A stretch of 64,000 nt of DNA. Source: Eumeta japonica (taxonomy: Eukaryota > Arthropoda > Insecta > Lepidoptera > Psychidae). The notes under the pieces are model-generated. The model saw nothing but the letters and a program-made list of their open reading frames with translations, searched no databases and was not told the origin of the DNA. Where the stretch lies: NCBI GenBank assembly GCA_005406025.1, contig BGZK01000091.1, positions 496,001 to 560,000 of the forward strand. The letters are read 5' to 3'. The translations under genes and the position numbers were made by a program. Below are positions 45,321-57,800 of this stretch, one piece after another; positions within the stretch are counted from its first letter, which is position 1, and each line of letters begins with the position of its first letter.

Positions 45321-48300
45321 GCCGGGGCAAATGCTAATATCAAAAAAGATATAGGTTATATTACTTAGCCATAGTGCAGCTTTCTAGTAGTGAAGGCACT
45401 TTTCGAATCGGTGTAGTAGTACAAATATGCGTAAGAAATCGGGAAAAATCTTGACAGTGCTTTATTCAGGAACAGTGTACATTTTTACTAGAGAGATAAT
45501 TTTTAAAAATCAGTTCACTAGTTGAACTCAGTAGTATGATTACGCAGACGAAGTTAAGGACAACAATTAGTATTTTTTTCCGTAAGCGTGTACAATATAT
45601 CGCTAAATTTCCAACGTAATCAGGTGAATGATTTAGGCATGTACAGAAGCTATTAAAATATGTACTAATTTTAATATATAATAAAATTCCGCTATCAATC
45701 TCTGTGACAAGTGCTGTGTCTTAAATTTCGTGATTGTAAGAGGTAATACAATAAGGATATTATGTCTACAATTAAAGTAAGTGTTTATGTTAATATATGA
45801 ATATTAGAAAAATAGCAACAATATTCAATAAAGAACCAATATTGGGAGCGACAATTCCTGAATTTTAATTCACACCTAGTGAAGCTGACTTGAAATAGCG
45901 GTGAAGGCTCATGTATCAATTAGAAGGTTCATATTTTTATTATATCTAAATGCGAGCTGTAATGATTAAGGTTTTATTTCATCTGATATAAAAAGAAAAT
46001 TATGGTAGACGGCCCGTCTCATGACGAGTCTGAAATAGCAATAGTGTTGCTATCTCTTTCTTTCGGTTATATACGGGTGTATTACAATTTATCAATAGAG
46101 GACAAAAGAAAATAATTTTTGCATATGAAAGTAACAGATTATCAAGTGTGAGATGATATAAAGTTTACTTGTAGAACGGAATAACATACTTAATATAAAA
46201 CTATCGAAATTATGATCTTTCACGAAAACAATAGCGTTGTAGGTTTAATTAAGGACGTGTATGTGGATTCATTGTGAAACGCTATGAAAAATCACAAAGG
46301 TATTCGGATTACGAAGCGATTTAATTTTTGGTTACTCAAAGTAGTCACCGTCTAAAATTGTGTCTGTAAAAGAGTTCACGAAAAAAATGTACATATCTGG
46401 AAAATCTAAACAGACGGAGTTCTCGTGGGGGTTAATGTATAATAAAAAGATAATTATGAAAATTTATAAAAACCGACTACGTAAAAGGGAATTGAAAACG
46501 GTGTGAACAAGATGATGCAAAAAATCATCTGATTAAATATGAAATATTTGCATTCATAGGCATACACGGAGCAATATCATGTATCTTCCACTGCAAATAT
46601 TTGTTACACGATCAAATTTTTTATAACAGAACATCTTGTTTACACCATTTTCAGTTCATTTTTACGCAATCGGGTTTTTCAAATTTATAACAAATTTTTT
46701 ATTTACTACTTTTTAGTAAAATTGCTTCTTCGTCATTAGCGGAGTCAACGTCGTGTCTTGTAATAATCGTGATAAATTTGTTTTATGAATGTGTTGATAA
46801 AAATTAATATTTATAGATCATAAATTAAAGTTGTGTACTTCTTAAATTTAATGGAGATTATTGCTGTAAAATGATTTAGAATGCATCATCTTCTTTCAGG
46901 AAAACCTACTATTACCCTTTTGTATTTTACGGCAGTCATTCTGGTTTTATAATAATTATTTTTCAAGTTTAAAAGACTTATTATACGATCATGTGAACTA
47001 TCACAGTTTTATTATAAGTTGTGAAATTTTTAGTGAGAATGGTCGCTGACCAAATTTAAATTCGTTGTGGATCCTAAGCGGTTATTCAAAATGAAAACTG
47101 ATTAGGGAAAACTTGATGATGATTTTCAAGGACTTGTTCAATTTTACTCCACTTGATATTATTCGTCGTTCTTAATTTTGACGTGATTACGTCTTATAAA
47201 TCGATGAACGCCGGCTGCACGCATGAAAAGCATGACTCATTGTCGCGTTCCGCCTGAGCCGAGCGTGCGAGCGAGAGCGCGGAACAATAGAGAGGCACGA
47301 TCGGTCGAAGTGTTCGACTTGTGACGCATCTATCTCTTTACTGTATAATTTAAATAGAAAATTATTTGAATTAACGAGTGCAAATCAATGTTAATTTATC
47401 GAAAAGATTGTCATTTTCAATTAACTACTTCTTTGTATTGTACAAAATAATAATAATTCAGTGATAATAATTCAATTCAATTCATAAAGAATGCAATTTA
47501 ATCATTGTTTTCTTATGACATCATCACGTAAAATTATTGTCCGTAAACCGACTTAACAGACAACTGATTTTTTTTTCTTTATCAAACTATGTCGTCTGGT
47601 TGTTACCGTATTGAATATTGATTACTATCATGTCTTTTGTGACTCTCACAAGATTAAGGCAAATTGATTGACGTAGGAATCATTAAAATTGGCCCTCGTG
47701 TTTCGTCTCTAGAGCGTCATAAAGGAGCAATAACACGTATATGCTGATGTATGTTATATCATACATCAGCCTACTATATGTTATAGACTGATAAACACTT
47801 TACCCTTCTTTGCGTCCCGCAGTCGGGTATAAAAGTATGGAATTCGTTGTAAATTCGTAAATATAAAGTTCAATTGTAAACAAATAGTGCGAATCTTTTG
47901 ATTTAAAAATCGATATTGTTGAAAGGTTATCGTATCCAATCTATTTTTTTTTAAATTGTTATCTTATTAATTGAAACATCGATATTTTGATAAAGATTTT
48001 TAAAAAAGGGCAGCAATATATTTTGACAAAATTTAGAAAACTTAAATTCGTCGTTTTTATTTTTAAATGATATCAAATGATAATTGTAACTAATTAAAAC
48101 GGGGTTATGTATGACATCTCGACTTAATATGAACACGCCTACCGAACCAGTAGTAGAACATCATTGTTCAAAATGAATTCTTTGATTACAGCCGACTAAC
48201 TAAAACGCATTATGTAAACCTTTTTGCGTAGTGCCTATTTATCAATAACGTGTCGGACTTTATGGTGAATGTGAACATAGTTGTTTATGAAAGATGCCGT

Positions 48301-48640
48301 AATTTTAACTAATCAATCTGTGCACATAACTGTATCGTCGGCGGTTCATTAATAGCGTGGCATTTCTTTCGTAATTCTTTAACCTAATCTCTAGTAATAG
48401 AGACGATGTTCAATTTATTGCAGTACATAGTTTGCTTTCTTATGTATCAAATAGAGGAACGTCTAAAGAAAGCAGTAATGGAAAGGTGATTTGTGCACGA
48501 TTTTGAGTAAGATGACGTAACTCTATCAACCTGGTAGACAGCTTCTGTGTTACGAAAGACGACGACTATATTTCAGTGATACGATATTTTACGACGTGCG
48601 TATACATTGCTTCTTCTATAAAGCCATACGTAAAGCAGAA
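45321..48640. other. Intergenic upstream of the asparaginase gene
   Basis: No gene seen. Besides the foldback MITE, a GC-rich block at 47210-47310 contains TTGTCGCGTTCCGC and GCGCGGAACAAT facing each other. Near 47749, GCTGATGTATG and CATACATCAGC form a perfect 11-base hairpin. The asparaginase promoter should be in the last part. Confidence 0.4.
46425..46725. mobile_element. Foldback-type MITE
   Basis: AAAAACCGACTACGTAAAAG then GGAATTGAAAACGGTGTGAA near 46467 faces its complement near 46640 (TGTTTACACCATTTTCAGTT, TTTTTACGCAATCGGGTTTT). Pairing continues outward in AT-rich sequence to about 46435 and 46720. The centre includes CATCTGATTAAATATGAAAT, which is also found in altered form near 11755. 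Confidence 0.7.
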
Positions 48641-48856
48641 CGGATTAAAATAACAATGTATGTTGACCGTTAAATTGCAAGGTGATAAGAGGTTCGCCTA
48701 CACGGCGATACACACGCATTTTAAGTTCAGTTGGCGCGCAGATAACACGCGTATGTAATATTTGTTTAAATATAAAGAAAATTGTTGATGGTATAGTTGT
48801 GAATGAGTTTAAAATATTTTGGACTGCTGTAGCTACCATCAAGCTTGGCCACCATC

Positions 48857-51800
48857 ATGGCATCGACTCAAAACGGCTTCCACGAGAACGGAGATGTTCT
48901 GGAGAACGGCTGTCAAGAAAATAGTGTCAGTTCTAAAGTGGCTATGAAAGTGAAGAAAGCTAGGAGCTTTCATGAACTATCGATGAGCCTTACGCCTGTT
49001 TTGAATGCAGGAAAAAACGAAAGACGAGTTCTGGTGATATACACGGGCGGTACCATCGGCATGGTGAAGAACAACGAGGGAGGTAAATGCATTTATTTAT
49101 GTTTATGCTGTACGTATATCGTTACCTAAAATGAAAAATGCAACTACATGATACATGTTTAGTATTCTTAAAATATTATGTAATTTTAATTTACGAAATA
49201 TGCCTTGTATGTTACTAATTAAAGAGTATTTGCTTTTATTAAAAAAAAAAAGGATAAAAGAAATTACTTTTACAAAGGAACAATGTAATAGTTTATTAAA
49301 TACTAACGACAACACAGATATCATTTATATTTTTTTTATTTTCGTACAAGTATACATTAAATAGGGAAATACGAACATTAGAATTGGCGATATAAGTTAC
49401 AATAGACTTTTACTTAGGTATAGTGCTATTTATTCATATGTTTTAGAAAATGGCATGTTATTTATATTTATTTACCGTATTTATTTGTTATCAATGAAAG
49501 CACAAAAATTAATGGCCTTGTAGCTCTTGAGTTCAAAAACTGCTCACCTCTTAGTTGCATTAAATAACAGCCTACACGTCACATCGTCACGAGGGACTCT
49601 CATATCCCGTCGGTGTCGATATTAAAACAAAGAAATGCGGATGTCATTTTTGTTTGTTTTTCAATTTATCTCGATGCATTTATTATTCCCCGCTTATCTC
49701 CCTGCACTTATTATATGTGCCAATTTTTTTAAAGCCTGAGTAACATTTGTTTTCATTTTGCTTATCAAACTGTTCGGTTGCAGCCGCCATCAGTGCTTCA
49801 TTGTCAGCATATCGATTCCTCAGCATGTCTGTTCAGGTTCGAGAATAGGAAGTAGTCACTGGGGCCAGGCCTGGGCCGTGGGTGGGTGGTGTATGATTCC
49901 GTATTTACGGCCACACGCAGTAGCTTTTGTAATCAGTGCTGTGTGACCTCAGCATGATCATGCAGAAGCATCACACCATCGGCTCGTTTATCTACGCATG
50001 TCTTTTCGTAATAACTGCTCTTAGTTACCACAGAATATTGGAATAGTACGCGTACTTGAAATTGACACCTTTATCTTTATAGTAGATTTATAGAATATCC
50101 CGTGGTAATTCCAAAAAAATGGTGGATATAAGTATCCCAGAGATGGAAAGACCCTGAATTTATTGACATAAATTGCTTCTATAATGTACCATGGCATTAA
50201 CTCTTGTTCTTAGGTTCATAGTGATGAATCTAGGTTTCATGACCACTTATTTTGATAGCTATGTCTGAATTTTGTCTACGTTCCTCCTGAAACTCTACGT
50301 TAATAGCATCCATTGCCCCTTTAATGCGTTTATGGTTAAGAATTTCATGATAGCACGATGCTTTATTTCACCAAAAACGCAAAATTGCTCTTATGTCTAA
50401 CGTTTATGTTAAAAATCCATAGAAAACTAAACTTTTTTATTTTTTTATTGCATTTTAATAAGCGTATTCGGCTAATATTGTTATATACTGAGAATTCTTT
50501 CCACAGACCTTGTATCTCGGTAATGAGCGACTCAACAGAAACTGTAATCTAAAACCCATTTCCTGACAGATGGCTTTCACTAACAGATAGATTAACTAGG
50601 AAAACTCATGATATCGTTTGTATGCGCTATTTATAAACAATTGTATCAATTTTGTTCGTCTCATATAGAAATAAGCGTGTAGGTATCTCCAAAGGGTAAC
50701 CCAAATAGTCGAAGTAAAAATATTCAAAAGAAACGTGTCGAAACACTGGAAATAGACCGCTGCTTATTAAAATAGGCGACGGTCCGTTACGACGAGCGAG
50801 GCATGGACCACGGAATAGGGACAGCGCGAGGAAAAGGGATAGGGACCGTTATCGGCATCGGGTTTGGAGGTGGAACGAAACGGGGACTAGTACTAAGAGC
50901 GGATAAGACATGGCGCAGACGACCTTCGCCCGTCTATCAACTAAGTCGTAGTCAACTCGAGAGCTGTCGAATGTATGTATTTGAATTCTTTTAAGACTTA
51001 CACATTCTGCCGTGTCTGAAGATTGCTTTAGACTTTAGGCTATGCCTCGTCGTTATTGTTACATTACTATATAAGAATTGAAGCGAATACGATGCTCACA
51101 CAAAACTTCTTGGATTGCTTCTTTTTTGACCAATATTTTTAAGGTTCTCAATACACCTCACAAAAATATTAACTAAATAGTAATATTTAATTATTAATTA
51201 AATGTTAAATAATAAATGAAATAGGTTACTTTGTTTTTATTAAAATGCCGAATGAAACTGAAATGCAATTCAAATGAAAAATCGAACGTTATCGTAGATT
51301 ATAATCGTTTATAAGCTTTATTATGTTTCGAACAAAATAAGAGAACAAGCTGCAAATGCGTCCAAAAAATCTGTTAATTACTTGTCGTGCTGTTTTCCTT
51401 ACTAGGTAAATTACAACGCACGAAACTTTGCCGCTGTAAAGTTCCTCACAGAGTCGCAATGGCGTAAAGTAGGAACGGAGCGGAGGAGAAGGAAGGGTCG
51501 GGGTGCGTAATACCTGCGCAGTATGTCATTCGCAGCCAATTCAGAGCGGCAAAATTTCTTGCGCTGTGCGGTACACTGCTGTGCGAAAGTAAGACAAAGA
51601 GCATTACGCAGTAAAGTTTCGTAATGAAGTTGCCGCTGGCAGCGTATATATAAACAGAAAGACATGCAAACGTAATATGTGTCCACCTCAAGTAGAAGTA
51701 GAAGATAATGAGCGAAAATGTAAGTCATAACAGAGGAGTTAAGAGACATGGAAAAGTGGGCGACTCATAATCAATTGTATTACTAAGTGTGACCACAGAC

Positions 51801-54800
51801 TTTGTAGTATTGTCATACACCTTGGGTTCGATGTGCGGCGGCTGCTCATCAGTTCTAGTGCAATAGAAATAATTTTACAGCGAAATGAAACGTTTTTTTC
51901 TAGGTGCTAAAATCGAGGTATATTCACTGATTTGTATACGAGGAACCTTTTGATATACGAATCAATTTGTGTATGAGACTCTGAATATTTCCCATCAAAT
52001 TTAGTAATTAAATTTCTAAATTTCTTATAGAAAATAAGGAAAAATATCTACTTTGAGATTAGAAATATTTTGAAATGGATGTATCGTAATCAAGAAGCAT
52101 CAAACAATGATTTAAATATAATGTATTTATAATTTTAGTTCCCGGAATCCCCTTAGAGTTTCATGTAAATAAATTAACTTATCACTACAGGGTTACAATT
52201 CATGAACGTACAGAAACAAATAAAATCACTATATGTATATTTATTTACACATTAGTTAATGATTATTTAATTTATAAATTGGCTACGTCGTAAGTTCTCT
52301 TAACAAACATCCCGTGTTTATATTGATAATAGACTCTATTGAAAACCAATTATTAATTTATATACTAACAGACAACAAGTAACGAGTCGTTCTCAACGAT
52401 GGACATTGTATAATGTGGCTGATAGCATATATGAATTATATGACACGAAACATCCTTCCGGAGGTCTAAGGAATTTTGATTTTGACGTTTTGAGTCGTCC
52501 GCTGAAAAAGGTGGTTCGTTGTCTAAGGCTATAAAAAAATGAATCGAAAGCTCTAGACTACGACAGAGTTTTCAATAATACGTCGAGAATAATAACGCGT
52601 GTTACGATTTCCACACAATACTGTAGACTTGTATACGATACGATAGTTGGTTATGATCACGTTTACCTTCAGTCGGTAAAAGTATCACGATTAAAATTCT
52701 TATCAAGTCACGGTTCAGAGATTCCATAAACGAGCAATTTAGCGGTGGTTCTGTGAGGAGGTCGTTGAACTTTGGTAATTTTGTTTTTTGTGTACCATAA
52801 TGCGGGGAGCAAAAAATGAAAACCGCATATAAGAAACCGGCCAAGTGCATGTCGGGTCACGCGCAGTGTAGGATTCCGCAGTTGCCCGTCATAATATGCG
52901 GAATTAAAAGAGGGTTTCTCGTTTGATTTTATGAATTCATTAATTGAATTCATGGTTTACCGGCTAATAACGTCTAAGATGGGCCCACGTAGGATGATAT
53001 GATTTTATACTTTTGCATAGTTTTAAACGCTTTATAAAGTTATATTTACTACCTATTTTACGCAACCAAAAACGTCATGCAAGTCCTTTTAAACGGAATA
53101 GTTTATGAATTGGTCGGCTATTACCCGCTAACTTGCAAAGTTGAGGTGGAGATTTTTGACGGAAAACGGTATTTAGTTTATACATACATATTAATAAATC
53201 AGTGTTAGTTTGAGTATTGTATATAGACTCAAATACCATTCCAACAATTGAGCTTACATTAATGGGATGCGATCGACAGATAACTAGAAATGTTACGACA
53301 GTACATTTGGGTAATTTTTCAAACAAACGCTTTGCGCTATTGGTTATTGAAATAAATAGTTGTGTAATTATTATTCGTCGTCATTTACGTATTTGCTATG
53401 CATTGAAGGCATTGGAAACTTTTTTATGTGCATATTTATTTTATTTAGATACTAAATAACTATTGCGAGACTTGTCAAGGTTCAGATAATTTTATGTAAT
53501 GATATTTACCTTTATTTCTGTGACCCATATCATATTTCAAACGGTTACTGAATAGTGAAGCATGTGTTTCCTGTCAACGAATCAGTGTGGAATATTGAAG
53601 TAAAAAAAATCCGTTACATTGTAAAGTAAGAAAATTAAAATAAACCGCCAGTCGAAATAACAGTTAAAAGTCAAGTACTAACTTTGTAAAACCGTAATAA
53701 AGTGCAAAATTGTATTTACTCGTTCGTATTGTTATTTTTCCACCAACTCTCGTATGATGCAATAAGTGTATTCATTTTAAAATGGCATATTTAAAAATAA
53801 CAATAGTGCGTCAAAACTTGTGTAAATACAGATGTCGCTTCGCGCGAATGGGACGTTTCATAATAAAATTCGGTTGGTTTGAAGAGAATGTCAAATAATT
53901 GAGTTACATTCAACTTTGTTATATTTTCGCGTATATTGTGAGTCGATATAAAAGTGTATTTGTAGATAAATAACGGGCTAAATGGAGTTTCAAATTAATC
54001 GTAAAAATAAAAAGATGATCGCATACCTCGTCATCTTTAAAATTAATTAAGGATTAAGTAATATATTTAGAAATAGAACTAATGAAAAATAATTAAAGTT
54101 TCAATTAGCAACGAACTATTAATGTTTTACGTTCAACTGTAAAGTGTGCAGAAAGTTTGGAATATCTAAGTACTAGGATATTTCAAACTTTCTGCACAAG
54201 TGGTTTATGAAAAAAAGCCTGTTTTTCTCTTCGGTATCCCTGAAAATTTTTGTTTTAAAATAAATAGTCTTTTGTCCTCATTCAAAAACAGCAATGTCTC
54301 TAGACTAAAGAGATTTAATAATGTAGTTATAGCCAAGGGGAGTTGGTAATATTTTTGTTCAAATATTTTGATCTAGCACGTCGGTAACTGTTCCTCAATG
54401 AGGTGCGATAAGCGTGTTACACTATAGATAACACCTTGATATTAACAGGTAACAAGTTGCAGATTTAGATTTTGTCCGCATTGTTTGCTCTAGTACGATA
54501 TAAAAATTTAAATATCTTCAGCCTAGGCAAAATTCTCTTGATTTAAATTTAAATCGCTCAATCGACTATCAAACTTCATGAAGCGTGAAACCTCATGGAT
54601 CCCGTCACGTCGTTGGTCCTGGGCAGTGTCTTGGTGTTTATGACAACGGTTAACAGGAACTCCCGAACCCGAACCTTTCAACATAGACATCAACTCTGCA
54701 TTTTGGTCTATGCCTTTGCGAATTGAAGACAGAAAAACGACAGGATTTGTAACACAAAAGAGACACTTCCAGTGGATTTGCCTACTTTTTGGATTTAAAA

Positions 54801-57800
54801 CCTCACCAGCGATTTTTCAAAGGATTTTAAGTAATATACTCAGAAAATATAGGCTTACTGAGTTCGCCGTAAACTATATTGATGACATTCTCATGTTTTC
54901 AAAAATTTTTGCCCAGCACATGTATCATCTCACGCAATTATTTGAAGCCATCAAGACAGAAGGTTTTAGATTAAAATTTACGCGTCCAGCGTGGATGGCT
55001 TAACGGAACTGTATAAGCCCCTCAATCAGAAATAAAAGTGTAGTAGGGGGATACGTTTCGTGGTGGGATGATTCAGACCATTTGAATAGGACATAAACGA
55101 GTGTTAGAAAAATTTTTGACTGCCATTTGTGACTTGTACATATTTATCGTATATTTTCCTTTGTGTTTCCTTTTCATTATGCCCTGTTTATATTTATTTT
55201 ATGGTCGGCCGTTATCTCGGGATGTGTGATCGTTCCCGTCAATCACCGTCTATTCATCAATTGCCATTTCCTTATTTTCATATATGTAACTGTTGATAAC
55301 TTTCACCGTGTATGCTATCGTGTGTTGCAGTACTGATTCCACAGACTGGCGCGTTCGAAAACCTAGTCCGCAACTTCACACAACTCCACGACGTGCTGTG
55401 CTGGAAACAGAAATTGAGGGACACGACGTTTGATGCGTCGTATCTAGTTTTACCAGGTAAGAAAAATATGATTAGTATTCCGTTTCTAGATTCTTGAAAA
55501 TAAACTAAAATGTTTAATTTAAATAGTAGTAATTTATCATGTTGGAAGGCGTTTTAATAGAGTTCTATGCCATTTCCATATCTGATTTTAGTTGTGTTCA
55601 AATAGAATTATAAATATTTTTTGTTGGAGTTTATTTTTTGAGAATTGATATTAATATAAAACTCGCGGTACGCAAATTAAATGGAGCATAAAATCGATAA
55701 TGAGTAAAAAGGAAGTCTTTCCATTTTTAACCGACTTCGAAAAATGAAGACGTTCTCAATTCGACTGTATTTTTATTTATATTTATTACCTCAGAATTTT
55801 CGACTGGGTGAAGCGATTTCATGATTTTTCTTTTTTTTTGGATGCTGGTGTTTCTCGTGTGGTCCTATTTCAATTTGGTCCAGTTCTGACAATGGCATCA
55901 ATGAGAAAACCATATAAGTCTTAAATTTGCATTAAGTATGTTCGCAACAAGTGGACGAATAACTCAATATCACGTCAATCGATTTCGATGATTCTTCAAG
56001 GGTAGTTTGATGTGAGTTTGGTTAGGTTCGGATTATGGGATCCATGACAAAGTAAAGGAACTCTTCAATTCTGAGGAGCCAATTTACGATACTCGGCCAA
56101 ATCTTTTGTAGGCTATCCGGATATTTGAGTCACCTACCGTAAGGTTGTTATGGTCAAGTAATTGTTGTAGTCGAATATAATGATCAATAGAACTCCTTAA
56201 TGGCTTACAGTAAGGGTGCGATCTATGAGCAGGACATTTAGTAGATCTATTGATATTCAGACAATTTAGTTAGTGTACGTCAGATTCACAAAAAATAAAC
56301 GAAAATTTTAGCAAAAAAAAAACCGACTTCAAAAAATAAAACTATTCCAAAACAAATTAATATGCATTAAAAAGTAAAAAAATAATTGCGTATTCTTCTA
56401 CAACTTAATAATCGACTTACTTTTTCTCTTCATCAATATGTAGATACGATCTATTTATTTACCACGCAAGAAGGTAGGTAGGTACCTGCTCACTTAATAT
56501 AATGCAGTTACAATAATTGTTATTTTTGGAGTCGGTGTCTATTGCTAGGTATATTGTAGGGTTTCCTTGGCTGACACTGCAATAAATGAAATTCTGAGTA
56601 AAACAAAAGTAAAATTTTGAGACAGACGTTTCCTATGAAATATTATTGATAAAGACTAGTGTAATTGTTTACTGTGCCCAAAAACTTAAAGTGTTTGAAA
56701 CTTGCGTGGGACTGTATAGAACTAAAAATAAAATTTTGATAGTTTTGAAATCCAACTGCGAGCGACCTAAAAGAATAAGCGGTATGGCCAATGTTCAATA
56801 ATATTACAAGCGCCTGTTTTGCGAGATTGTCATAGTGATAACGAGTGTTGTAGTCGCTACAAAAATTTAAAAGACTTGGAGTTTGTTAACCTGCTTGCTT
56901 TTCAAAACTTTCTTCCTTCTATATGAATTGCCCAAAAGAATTTATCGTACAGTAAAAGTTACAATACTAAACCGAGGCAATACTAAAATTGATAATTTTT
57001 TTTAAATCTGCATAACCTGTCTGAAATTTTTGTGAGTGCGACTGCTCACGTGTATCATATATTGAATGTACATATTTTATTCAAATTTATATGTTTTCAA
57101 TTTACTATATAAATATAGATAAAAGTATAAATATTCTTTCAGTAATATGAGAAATAAATTTATTCACCTTATTTACCTATTCTACGTATTCCAAGATATT
57201 TCACATATGCGTGTTTATTTATTTTATAAACTTGTACTTAAGTATATATGCCATATATTCTTAAGGATAGATAAGGTTTAATAACAAAAATAGATATATT
57301 ATTTGGAATATATTCTTACAGATAAAATGTATGAAATAAATAAACACGAATTCTAATCGCGCGTCGGAGCTGACATGCACCATTTTTTTTATTATTTTAG
57401 ACGCCAAAGACATAGAAATGAAAATCTTCTACAAGATTCAAGAATACGACAAACTCCTAGATTCCTCCAACATGATCGTCGAGGACTGGATACGCATCGC
57501 GAAGGACATCATGGTAAAGTTGAAAAAAAGAAACAGGAATAAAAAAAACTAGGAAACACTTTCACTTGCCAGTCGTTATATTCGTTTACCGTTAATTAAT
57601 TATTTACACGATGATGGTTCATTGTAAGTTCATCATATAACGCGAAATGAACTATGTCGACCTGTGGATAAGGTTGTTTGTCGGTTGAAGGTTATCACTG
57701 ACGTTGCAGCAATAATTTTAATTCCACACTTCCACAGAGCGGTGGCGCTTAAGCGTCGTCTACGAAGGGGCAAAATAAAAGGGTTGATTTCGATGATGGA

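Larger units (their letters stand above)
49083..55330 (+). other. First intron of the asparaginase gene
   Basis: 6.2 kb intron, from GGGAG|GTAAAT to TGTTGCAG|TAC. It holds a hexamer-like G-rich tract (50800-50900), the fourth CACGAAAC MITE, a 22-bp-arm hairpin and a Ty3/gypsy fragment. The rest is AT-rich without visible genes. Confidence 0.7.

Noticed and set aside
47730..47790. The hairpin GCTGATGTATG/CATACATCAGC as a microRNA
   Set aside because: The stem is only 11 bases long, too short for a Dicer substrate.
54672..55003. An active LTR element or endogenous virus
   Set aside because: Only the middle of the reverse transcriptase is present; no LTRs, integrase or envelope can be seen.
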